DNA of 64,000 nt, taken from an uncultured Rhodospirillaceae bacterium (GTDB taxonomy: Bacteria; Pseudomonadota; Alphaproteobacteria; Reyranellales; Reyranellaceae). The stretch spans positions 62,001 through 126,000 of the forward strand of contig CAMFGZ010000005.1 in assembly GCA_945952105.1 (NCBI GenBank), read 5' to 3'. Under the pieces are notes generated by a model. It saw only the letters and a list, made by a program, of their open reading frames with translations, searched no databases and was not told where the DNA came from. The translations under genes were made by a program, and so were the position numbers. Below, piece by piece: positions 1 through 7,406 of this stretch. Position 1 is the first letter of the stretch. Every line of letters starts with the position of its first letter.

Positions 1-717
1 CTGACCGGTGATGAAGGTGCCTTCCGGCCCGACCAGCAACCGCACCATGGCCGCGATCTCTTCGACCGTACCGAACCGCTTCAGCGGAATGGGACGGTTC
101 ACGCGATTGGGCGGCGCCGCGCCCGCGGCGGCACCGCGCGTCGTGTCGATGGCGCCAGGCGCCAGCGCGTTGCAGGTGATCTTGTGCGGCGCGAGTTCGA
201 CCGCCAGCGCGCGCATCAAGCCTTCGAGACCGGACTTCGACGCCGAGACATGGCAGCGATTCGGCGTGCCCACATGGGTCGAGATGCCGGACAGCGCCAC
301 GAAGGCGCCGCCGCCGCGCGCCACCATCTGCGGCACGATCGCCTTGCCCAGAAGGAACGCGCCGTCCAGCGCCACCGACATGATCTCGCGCCATTCGTCG
401 AACGACATGTCGAGGAAGGAGGTCTGGCGGCGAAGTCCCGCGTTGCTGACCAGGATGTCGACGCCGCCGAACGTCGCCGCGGCCTCGGCCGCGAGACGGG
501 GCGGCACAGCCGGATCGGAAACATCGCCCATTGCCGCCATCGCCTTGCCGCCCGCCGCTTCGATCTCGGCCACGACGGCATCGACCGAAGCCTTGTCGGA
601 GCGTCCGTTGACCACGATCGACGCTCCGTCGCGCGCGAGGGTCAGCGCGATCGTGCGGCCGATATTCTTGCCCGCGCCCGTCACCAGCGCGACCTTGCCT
701 TGCAGGGGTAATGACAT
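1..717 (-). CDS. SDR-family oxidoreductase, C-terminus cut by window edge
   Basis: A Rossmann-fold short-chain dehydrogenase/reductase; 239 residues are visible and only the last few are missing past base 1. The cofactor motif TGAGKNIG lies at residues 13-20, the NAG motif at 92-94, and a PGAIDT stretch near 187, as in FabG-like enzymes. The catalytic Ser (S143) and Lys (K161) are present, but the position of the usual catalytic Tyr is Val157 (CHVSASK) and the usual Asn is Ala116. The fold is therefore clear, but standard SDR catalysis is doubtful. ATG at 717. The substrate cannot be inferred from the neighbours. Confidence 0.9.
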   Translation of the reverse strand, partial: MSLPLQGKVALVTGAGKNIGRTIALTLARDGASIVVNGRSDKASVDAVVAEIEAAGGKAMAAMGDVSDPAVPPRLAAEAAATFGGVDILVSNAGLRRQTSFLDMSFDEWREIMSVALDGAFLLGKAIVPQMVARGGGAFVALSGISTHVGTPNRCHVSASKSGLEGLMRALAVELAPHKITCNALAPGAIDTTRGAAAGAAPPNRVNRPIPLKRFGTVEEIAAMVRLLVGPEGTFITGQ

Positions 718-782
718 GCGTTCTCCGCCCAGGGTCCGGCCGCGACCCTAGCGGAGATCGTTCACGAACTTAAGCGTGGCCG

Positions 783-1214
783 TCAGCCGGCGACGATGTA
801 GGCCCGCAGCGCCTCGGTCTCATGCCGGGCTTCCTCGAGCCGCGCCTTCACGACGTCGCCGATCGAGACCAGACCCAGCAGTTCACCGTGGCGCACCACC
901 GGCAGGTGGCGGAAACGTCCGCGCGTCATCTGCTCCATGACATGGTCGATGGAATCGTCGGGATCGCAGGTCACGACATCGCGCGTCATGACGTTGCGCG
1001 CCTCGAATTCCAGGGCCGCAGCCCCGTGGCTGGCGAAGGCGCGCACGAGGTCGCGCTCCGAGACGATGCCGGCCACCGAACTCCCGGCGTCGAGGACCAG
1101 CACAGAGCCGATGCGGCGCGTGCTGAGCTGCTGGGAGATCTGGGCGACCGAGGTCCCCGGCGTGACCGTGTAAACGAGACCACCCTTACGCGACAGGATA
1201 TCGGAGACGAACAT
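783..1214 (-). CDS. CBS-domain pair protein
   Basis: A 143-residue protein made of two CBS motifs (about residues 8-62 and 74-130) with no other domain. CBS pairs usually bind adenine nucleotides and sense energy state. The repeats GIVSERDLVRAF and GLVSIGDVVKAR mark the ends of the two motifs. The frame is open for 46 more codons upstream, but ATG 1214 is preferred: it follows a GGGGGA ribosome-binding site and gives the usual MFVSDIL-type N-terminus. It is divergent from queC. A role as a stand-alone regulatory module is an inference from the family. Confidence 0.93.
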   Translation of the reverse strand: MFVSDILSRKGGLVYTVTPGTSVAQISQQLSTRRIGSVLVLDAGSSVAGIVSERDLVRAFASHGAAALEFEARNVMTRDVVTCDPDDSIDHVMEQMTRGRFRHLPVVRHGELLGLVSIGDVVKARLEEARHETEALRAYIVAG

Positions 1215-1296
1215 GGGTTCCCCCTCACTGTGATTACAGGTCTGGTAAACGCCAACGCTGTAGCGCGGAGCGAGGTTGCGGGCGATAAAGCCCCTC

Positions 1297-2010
1297 ATGA
1301 ACGATGCTCGATCGGCCCTCGTCCTCTTCTCCGGCGGCCAGGATTCCACCACGTGTCTGGCCTGGGCGCTAGAGCGATTTACGCATGTCGAGACGGTCGC
1401 TTTCGACTATCGCCAGCGACACCGGATCGAACTGGATCAACGGCTGGTGGTCCTGGACCAAGTCCGGCGCCAATTTCCGCAGTGGGCGGACCGGCTGGGC
1501 CAGGACCATTTCATCGACATGGGCGTGCTGGGACAAATCAGTGACACGTCACTGACGCGCGACGTGGCCTTCGCGATGGAGAAGGATGGGCTGCCCAACA
1601 GCTTCGTGCCCGGCCGCAATCTCCTGTTCTTCACCTTCGCCGCGGCCGTCGCCTGGCGACGCAACATCCGCAACCTGGTTGGCGGCATGTGCGAGACGGA
1701 TTTCTCGGGCTATCCCGACTGCCGCGACAACACGATCAAGGCGCTGCAGGTCACGCTGAACCTCGGAATGGACCGAGCCTTCGTCCTGCACACGCCGCTG
1801 ATGTGGCTCGACAAGGCGGAGACATGGGGCCTCGCCAGCGAGTTGGGAGGACAGGAACTGGTCGAGCTGATCCTGGAACACACGCATACCTGCTACGACA
1901 GTGTGCGCGGCCCCCGGAACGACTGGGGCTATGGCTGCGGCCAATGCCCCGCCTGCACTCTGCGCAAGCGGGGCTTTTCAGCTTGGCGCGAGGGAAAAGC
2001 CTCGCTTTGA
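1297..2010 (+). CDS. queC: 7-cyano-7-deazaguanine synthase QueC
   Basis: Makes preQ0 from 7-carboxy-7-deazaguanine, ammonia and ATP, in the queuosine tRNA-modification pathway. The ATP pyrophosphatase P-loop SGGQDS is at residues 12-17. The C-terminal zinc site (Cys in HTCYDS plus GCGQCPAC) has its four cysteines. About 237 residues, normal for the family. ATG 1297 matches the family N-terminus; an in-frame TTG at 1276 with a GGAG upstream is an alternative that adds seven residues. A VUT-type queuosine-precursor transporter lies 0.6 kb downstream, on the same strand but beyond a minus-strand gene. Confidence 0.96.
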   Translation: MNDARSALVLFSGGQDSTTCLAWALERFTHVETVAFDYRQRHRIELDQRLVVLDQVRRQFPQWADRLGQDHFIDMGVLGQISDTSLTRDVAFAMEKDGLPNSFVPGRNLLFFTFAAAVAWRRNIRNLVGGMCETDFSGYPDCRDNTIKALQVTLNLGMDRAFVLHTPLMWLDKAETWGLASELGGQELVELILEHTHTCYDSVRGPRNDWGYGCGQCPACTLRKRGFSAWREGKASL

Positions 2011-2014
2011 AGAA

Positions 2015-2533
2015 CTAGCGGCCGCCGGCGAGCTGGCGCGCGCCCGTCAGGTTCTGCTGGATCTTCGGCAACTGCAGCTGGGCGTAGCGGCGCAGCGCTC
2101 CATTGCCACCGTCCTGCGAGTAGGCACCGTACTGCGCGTTCGCATCGATATGGGCCGCGAGTTGCGCATTGGCGTAAGCCGTATCGAACTCGACGCCCTC
2201 GAGCACGTTCAGGCGCTGTAAGGTGGCGACCCAACCCGGCGTGTTGCTGGGATCGGGTGCGTAGGACACGCCGGCTTCCGAGCGCGACTTGGTGAGATAC
2301 TGCGCAGCCTCCGTCTGGTCGGCGACCATGCGCGCAGCGAAGCCGCGGACGTTCTCGTTCGTCGACTTGGCGAGAGCGAGCCGGCCCGACGCGATCTCGA
2401 AATCGTTGAACTGCTGGGCGAATCCCACGAAGCGCGAATCCGGCAGCGCATCCACGGCAAAAGCGCGGGTGGCATGGACGGCCGGCAGGGCGGCGATGCC
2501 GAGCAGGATCGAACGACGGGCGATGGGCTGCAT
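2015..2533 (-). CDS. DUF4142 exported protein
   Basis: A 172-residue protein with a signal peptide (hydrophobic residues 8-25, likely cut after ATRAFA) followed by one DUF4142 domain. The domain is a ferritin-like four-helix bundle with the typical EIASGRLALAKSTNENVRGFAARM-like helix, which I recognise by pattern. The function of the family is unknown; members are periplasmic or outer-membrane and often stress-induced. It ends 4 bases after the queC stop on the opposite strand (convergent). Confidence 0.87.
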   Translation of the reverse strand: MQPIARRSILLGIAALPAVHATRAFAVDALPDSRFVGFAQQFNDFEIASGRLALAKSTNENVRGFAARMVADQTEAAQYLTKSRSEAGVSYAPDPSNTPGWVATLQRLNVLEGVEFDTAYANAQLAAHIDANAQYGAYSQDGGNGALRRYAQLQLPKIQQNLTGARQLAGGR

Positions 2534-2617
2534 GCAATTTCTCCTGAGTGTCTCCGCTAAAACGCAACCCGCCCGACCGGGTTCCCCTCCAGGGGCCCAC
2601 CTGCTAGGAGCGCGGGC

Positions 2618-3184
2618 ATGAGTTCACCGCTGCGCGCCAGACTGGAAGGGCTCGCCTACTTTCTGGGCTTCGTGTCCTGCATCCCGGTCGCCAACTGGAT
2701 GATCGGCAATGTCGGCGCGGTCTGCGTGCCGCAGGGTCCGTGTCTCGTGCCGGTCTGGCCGTGGGGGCCGGACGACAAGCCGCTGATGGCACCCTCCGGC
2801 GTGCTGATCATCGGGCTGGCGCTGGTGCTGCGCGATCTCGTGCAGCGCAGGCTCGGCCGCGGCGTCGCGCTCGCCGCCATCGTGGCGGGGGCCGCCTTGT
2901 CCGGCGCGGTCGCGCCGCCGCAGCTTCTGATCGCCTCGACCGCCGCGTTCCTGCTCTCCGAACTGGCCGACTTCGCCGTGTACACGCCCCTGCAGTCGCG
3001 CGGCCTCGTCCTGGCCGTGCTGGCCAGCAGCGTCGTCGGCCTGATCGCCGACAGCATCCTGTTCCTGTGGCTGGCCTTCGGCAGCCTCGACTATGTGGCC
3101 GGCCAGATCCTGGGCAAGCTCTGGATGGTCCTGCTGGCCCTGCCCTTCATTCACTGGATCCGCAAACGCGAGTTGTCGACATGA
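2618..3184 (+). CDS. VUT-family (YhhQ-like) queuosine precursor transporter
   Basis: A 188-residue membrane protein with about six hydrophobic segments, of the VUT/ECF-like family (YhhQ, formerly DUF165) that imports queuine precursors such as preQ0. The conserved membrane segments ASTAAFLLSELADFAVYTPL and GLIADSILFLWLAF fit the family. ATG 2618 follows a TAGGAG site. The stop overlaps the next gene's ATG (ATGA at 3181-3184), so the two are translated together. With queC nearby, salvage of deazapurines is the natural reading; transport specificity is inferred. Confidence 0.88.
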   Translation: MSSPLRARLEGLAYFLGFVSCIPVANWMIGNVGAVCVPQGPCLVPVWPWGPDDKPLMAPSGVLIIGLALVLRDLVQRRLGRGVALAAIVAGAALSGAVAPPQLLIASTAAFLLSELADFAVYTPLQSRGLVLAVLASSVVGLIADSILFLWLAFGSLDYVAGQILGKLWMVLLALPFIHWIRKRELST

Positions 3185-3627
3185 GCCTTTCCCTTCTCCC
3201 CGTGGACGACCGGGTTTCCGTCTCCGGCCAGCTCTCGCCCGCCGACATGAAAGAAGTCGCTGGCGCGGGCTTCACCGCCGTCGTGAACAACCGGCCCGAC
3301 GGCGAGGCCCTCTTCGGCCAGCCCAGGACGGCGGACCTGCGCGCGGCCGCCGAGGCAGCCGGACTGAAATTCCTCGATTTGCCCTTTCCCGGCCCGCGGG
3401 CGACGCCGGAGCAGGTGCGCGCCCTCGCCGACCTGCTGGCCTCCGGCGACGAAAAGGTCGTGGCTTTCTGCAAGAGCGGCATGCGCTCCGCCCTGCTGTG
3501 GGGCGCCGCTTCGATGGCGAACGGCCGCTCGGTCGAGGAGGTCCTGCAGGGCGCCCGCAACGCCGGCCAGGAACTGGGCGGCGTCGCCGATCTCATGACC
3601 GGTCTCGCGCAGGCGGCACGAAGCTGA
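3181..3627 (+). CDS. DUF442 / TIGR01244-type phosphatase-like sulfur transferase
   Basis: A 148-residue single-domain protein of the beta-lactamase-hydrolase-like DUF442 family, with a dual-specificity-phosphatase fold. The P-loop CKSGMRS (CX5R) sits near residue 99, and an RPDGE stretch near residue 37 matches the family. The family is often found fused to, or beside, persulfide dioxygenases and rhodaneses, so a sulfide-handling role is likely, but no such partner is next to it here. It is translationally coupled to the VUT transporter by a 4-base overlap. Confidence 0.85.
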   Translation: MSLSLLPVDDRVSVSGQLSPADMKEVAGAGFTAVVNNRPDGEALFGQPRTADLRAAAEAAGLKFLDLPFPGPRATPEQVRALADLLASGDEKVVAFCKSGMRSALLWGAASMANGRSVEEVLQGARNAGQELGGVADLMTGLAQAARS

Positions 3628-3746
3628 GATGAGCCTTTGAGACATGATGGCGGCCAAAGCCGCCGGCCGAAAGACTTGGCTTGCACCGGACGCGCCGCCG
3701 CTCCTTAATCGCGCGTCCTGAAGAGATCCGTTGGGGGAATGTTCAC

Positions 3747-4577
3747 ATGATGAAGTCGATTCTGGCCGTGTCCGAAGGCGGTCCTGATGCCGCGATGTCG
3801 TTCCGCCTGGCTGCCCGGGTCGCCTCGATCTTCGACGCCAGCGTGGATGCGCTGCACCTCCCGGTCGGGCCGGCCGGCGGCGCGGTCGGCGGGCTCGCCA
3901 TGAGCGGCGAGGCGATGCCCCTGATCATGAACCTCGACGACGAGCGACTCGAAGAGCGCAGCAAGGCGTCGGAGAGCGCCTACAAGGAAGTGCTCGGCGG
4001 CCTCGCGGGCTCGACCTACACCGCCGCCGAAACCGCGACCCTCGACACGCTGGTCGCGATGGGCCGTTGCTCGGACCTGCTGGTGCTCGGCCGTCCGGGC
4101 TCCGACCCGGAGAACGTCGCGCCCGCCACCGTCGAGGCCGCCATCCACGAATGCGCCCGCGCCGTCATGATCGCGCCGCCGAATGCCGGCAGCGGCGGTT
4201 TCGGCTCGATCGTCGTCGCATGGAACGGAAGCTTCCAGGCCGCCCGCGCCGTCGAATATTCCCTGCCGTTCCTCGCCAAGGCCAGCAGCGTCACGCTGCT
4301 GGTCGTCGGCTCGAAGGCCGACGACGTCGGCGCGTCCTATCTCGCGCGCAACCTCGGCCGCCATGGCATCAAGACGGTGATCGACGCCATCGATCCCGGC
4401 GCCGTGTCGGGCCGCGCACGCGGCCGCGCGCTGCTCGACTACACGCACGGCAAGGGCGCCGACCTGCTGGTGATGGGCGCCTATGGCCGCGGCCAGGTGA
4501 TGAGCTTCCTCGGACTGGGCGGTGCAACCGGCAAAGTCATCTCGTCCTGCCGCGTGCCGCTGCTGATGGCGCATTAG
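3747..4577 (+). CDS. Universal stress protein, UspA family
   Basis: A 276-residue protein. The C-terminal half is a clear Usp domain, starting at SIVVAWNGS and ending with the nucleotide-binding GAYGRGQVMSFLGLGGAT glycine pattern. The N-terminal half (KSILAVSEGG) is a more diverged Usp domain, as in tandem Usp proteins. The start is ATG 3747 (a second ATG follows at once) with a GGGGGAA site upstream; the open frame continues 22 codons further up without a site. It is followed by a hairpin-rich gap before a convergent gene. Confidence 0.92.
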   Translation: MMKSILAVSEGGPDAAMSFRLAARVASIFDASVDALHLPVGPAGGAVGGLAMSGEAMPLIMNLDDERLEERSKASESAYKEVLGGLAGSTYTAAETATLDTLVAMGRCSDLLVLGRPGSDPENVAPATVEAAIHECARAVMIAPPNAGSGGFGSIVVAWNGSFQAARAVEYSLPFLAKASSVTLLVVGSKADDVGASYLARNLGRHGIKTVIDAIDPGAVSGRARGRALLDYTHGKGADLLVMGAYGRGQVMSFLGLGGATGKVISSCRVPLLMAH

Positions 4578-4664
4578 GCCAAGCAAAGCTCGGCCGCCAA
4601 GCGTCAGGACATCGCTTTGCGATGTCCGGAAGCGCCGAAGAAAGAGCGGTCATCATGACCGCTC
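4578..4664. repeat. Dispersed hairpin repeat, family B copy 1
   Basis: The gap between convergent genes holds three hairpins: an imperfect GGCCAAGC/GCTCGGCC pair, a perfect 9-bp stem GGACATCGC/GCGATGTCC (4607-4615 with 4619-4627), and a perfect 9-bp stem GAGCGGTCA/TGACCGCTC (4644-4652 with 4656-4664). The first two, and the trailing AGCGCCGAAG, recur at 11301-11375, and the tail recurs at about 37230. They may also end transcription from both sides, but there is no U-run. Confidence 0.7.
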
Positions 4665-4672
4665 CGGAGTTC

Positions 4673-6154
4673 TTACGGGCAGGCGCCGGCCCCCTGGCTC
4701 ACGACCTGCGGGTCGCTGCACGCGGTGCAGGCGTTGCCGTAGGTCTTGCGCGAGCCGTCGCGCAGCACGCCGCAGGCCGGGCGATAATCCCTGGTGCACA
4801 TCTGCGGCCGCGGATCGGCGCATTGTCCGCCGGCGACGGGCATCGATTCCGGCGCGAGCTCGGCGCGGACGAAGCGGAACACGAAGGGCTGCGTGCGGTA
4901 CTCACTCAGCGTGCCGAACATCGCGATCTTCGTGCCCACCGACGGCGGCGGGTTGAGCGGACGCGCCGGCGTCACCTCTATGTCGACGAGGTTGCCGGCC
5001 TGCGCCTCGTCGGTGATCGCGCCTTCGATGCGCTCGGGCGTGACCGAGACCACCTTGAACATGAGCTTGAGACGCGAGGCGCCCTGCTTCTCGCCGATCG
5101 CCTTCCACACCGACTCGGCGGCGCGCTTGTTGGCGGGGCTGACGTCGCGATGGCGCAGCACCAGCACCCATTGCGCGGGCGTGAGCTTGTTGAGCTCGTT
5201 GTCTTCGAGGAGCTGCAGCGCCTGCTCCGGTGGCGTCATGGCGCGCGGGATCGACTTCTTGAAGTTGGCCGGAGGCGCGGTTTCGTTCGCGACACGCGTC
5301 ACGATCGCGTCCCAGCCTTCCTCGCTGCCGCGGTACACGCGATAGCGCGACCGGACATAGCGATCGATATCCTGCGCGGCCGAATCGTTCTTCGCCGCCC
5401 GGGCGATGGCGATCGCGCGGGCGCCGTACCAGAAGCCCAGCGCATCGACCGGCGAGCCTTCCAGTTGCGCGACGGCGTACTGATAGACGTCCTGGAGGTT
5501 GCCCGGATCGGCCGCGACCGCCTCGCGGTAGAACACGCGCGCCTTGTCGTAGTCCTTCTCCTGGAGCGCGGCGAAACCCAGTACGCCGTTGAAGACGCCG
5601 GACAGTTGCTCCTTCACCTTGGCGAACCCCGCATCGTCGAGCAATGGCGGCTTCTGCCACTTGGGCATCACCGCGAGGCCGCGCTGCGAGGCCATCACCG
5701 CACCGGCGAGCGCGGACGCCTCGCCTCCCGAGGCCTTCAGGCGCCCCACATAGGCCCGGTTGGCGAGCGCGCGCACATTGTCGGGATCGACCTGCAGGAG
5801 GCGGGCGACCAGGACGTCGGCCTTGGCCGGCTGGTTGGCCGCCTGCCACGCCGCGATCGCCTGTTCGTGCGCCTCGAAGCGCAGGACGCTGCCGGGATAC
5901 CAGGCGATGAAAACTTCCATCGCCTGCGCCTTGCGCGCAGGATCCTTCGTGTTCAGGGCCGCCACGTAGCTGTCGTACTCGGCGGGATTGGTGAAGCTGC
6001 TGCGCTGCGCCGATCCCGGCGTCTGGACAGGAGCCGCCTGGCCGGGACTCTGCGCAGGAGCCTGGGCCGGAGTCTGCGTCTGCGCCGAGGCGTGCATTGG
6101 CGCGACGGCACACGCCGCCGCAAAAACGAGAGCCAACCATCGCAACGCCTGCAT
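4673..6154 (-). CDS. Exported TPR-repeat protein with C-terminal Kazal-like domain
   Basis: A 493-residue protein. The signal peptide covers residues 1-24 (cut near HASA-QT), followed by a Pro/Gln/Ala-rich linker and TPR-like helical repeats over about residues 50-230 (RARVFYREAVAADPGN-type repeats). A middle region from about 300 to 430 is not recognised. The last 50 residues carry six cysteines, spaced C-x7-C-x6-C-x14-C-x2-C-x12-C with the motif TYGNAC, which is the Kazal serine-protease-inhibitor pattern. ATG 6154 is chosen because it begins the signal peptide. No inhibitor activity is proven. It is divergent from the RND operon. Confidence 0.82.
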   Translation of the reverse strand: MQALRWLALVFAAACAVAPMHASAQTQTPAQAPAQSPGQAAPVQTPGSAQRSSFTNPAEYDSYVAALNTKDPARKAQAMEVFIAWYPGSVLRFEAHEQAIAAWQAANQPAKADVLVARLLQVDPDNVRALANRAYVGRLKASGGEASALAGAVMASQRGLAVMPKWQKPPLLDDAGFAKVKEQLSGVFNGVLGFAALQEKDYDKARVFYREAVAADPGNLQDVYQYAVAQLEGSPVDALGFWYGARAIAIARAAKNDSAAQDIDRYVRSRYRVYRGSEEGWDAIVTRVANETAPPANFKKSIPRAMTPPEQALQLLEDNELNKLTPAQWVLVLRHRDVSPANKRAAESVWKAIGEKQGASRLKLMFKVVSVTPERIEGAITDEAQAGNLVDIEVTPARPLNPPPSVGTKIAMFGTLSEYRTQPFVFRFVRAELAPESMPVAGGQCADPRPQMCTRDYRPACGVLRDGSRKTYGNACTACSDPQVVSQGAGACP

Positions 6155-6266
6155 CCCCGACTCCTCTCCGATCACACGCTGTCTTGCAAGGCCCAATCGG
6201 CGTGAATTGCCGTGACCATCCGGGGGAATTGAGGCACTCTTCCGGCGCCAGACTTGAGCGGGGAAA

Positions 6267-7403
6267 ATGACGATGAGAAACCGGCGTTCGACGGCATCGA
6301 TGCTCGTCGCTGCGGTGTTTTGCGCTGTCTGCGGCACGGCGCCCGCACGCGCCCAGCAGGGTGGCCCGCCGCCCGCCGTGCTCGTCCAGCCCGCCGAGAT
6401 GAAGCCGATCGCCGACCAGGCCGAATTCATCGGCCGCGCCGCCGCCGTCGACAAGGTCGAGCTGCGCGCGCGCGTGAAGGGGTTCCTCGGCCCGCGCAAG
6501 TTCGCCGACGGCGACCTCGTGAAGAAGGATCAGGTCGTCTTCACCATCGAGCCCGAGACCTATCAGGCCGCCGTCGACCAGAAGAAGGCCCAGCGTGACG
6601 CCGCGCAGGCCGCCCTGGCCAATGCCGAGATGCAGCTGAAGCGTGCCGCGGAGCTGCTGCGCACCAACACCGGCACCCAGGTCACCTACGACCAGCGGCT
6701 GTCCGAGCAGCTCCAGGCCAAGGCACAGGTCGAGGATGCCAGTGCCCAGCTGCGCGATGCCGAGCTCCAGCTCTCCTACACCGAGATCAGGTCGCCCATC
6801 GACGGCCGCATCGGCCGCGCCGCCTTCTCGCCGGGCAACCTCGTCAGTCCCGATTCGGGCGTGCTGGCCACCATCGTCAGCGAGCATCCGATCCGCGTGC
6901 TCTTCCCCGTGACGCAGCGCGAGCTGCTCGACGCGCGGCGCGAGCAGGCCGCCGACCCCAACGGCATCGTCGTGCGCATCCGCCTGGCCGACGGCTCGAT
7001 CTACAAGGAGAAGGGCAAGATCGACTTCATCGACAACACGGTCGACGCCAAGACCGACGGTCAGATCGTGCGGGCCACCTTCCCCAACACCGACGGCGTA
7101 CTGACCGACGGCCAGACCCTGAGGGTCATCATCGAGGGCGAGAAGGTGCCGACGTCGGTCGCCGTGCCGCAGGCCGCCATTGCCCAGGACCAGACCGGCG
7201 CCTACCTGTTCGTCGTCAACGACAAGAACGTGGTCGAGCAGAAGCGGGTCAGGACCGGCGTCTCGCGCGACGGCATGGTCGCCATCACCTCCGGCCTGCA
7301 GGCCGGCGAAAAGGTCATCGTCCAGGGCCAGCAGCGCGTGCGCCCGGGCATGACGGTCAATCCCACCGTGGCGCCTCCTTCCGCCTCGACGCAGAAGCAG
7401 TAA
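6267..7403 (+). CDS. RND efflux periplasmic adaptor subunit
   Basis: A membrane-fusion protein (AcrA/MexA type, 378 residues) that links the inner-membrane pump to an outer-membrane channel. A type I signal peptide (cut after APARA) is followed by the barrel-sandwich VELRARVKGFLG segment, a coiled-coil hairpin at about residues 100-160 rich in Ala/Gln/Glu, and the beta-barrel with IRSPIDGRIGRA. There is no lipobox Cys, so it is probably anchored by partners. The pump gene follows after 3 bases, so this is a two-gene operon without a TolC-type gene in the window. Confidence 0.95.
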   Translation: MTMRNRRSTASMLVAAVFCAVCGTAPARAQQGGPPPAVLVQPAEMKPIADQAEFIGRAAAVDKVELRARVKGFLGPRKFADGDLVKKDQVVFTIEPETYQAAVDQKKAQRDAAQAALANAEMQLKRAAELLRTNTGTQVTYDQRLSEQLQAKAQVEDASAQLRDAELQLSYTEIRSPIDGRIGRAAFSPGNLVSPDSGVLATIVSEHPIRVLFPVTQRELLDARREQAADPNGIVVRIRLADGSIYKEKGKIDFIDNTVDAKTDGQIVRATFPNTDGVLTDGQTLRVIIEGEKVPTSVAVPQAAIAQDQTGAYLFVVNDKNVVEQKRVRTGVSRDGMVAITSGLQAGEKVIVQGQQRVRPGMTVNPTVAPPSASTQKQ

Positions 7404-7406
7404 GTC

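Noticed and set aside
8..751. Plus-strand frames opposite the first SDR
   Set aside because: The minus-strand SDR has clear motifs; the plus-strand frames have none.
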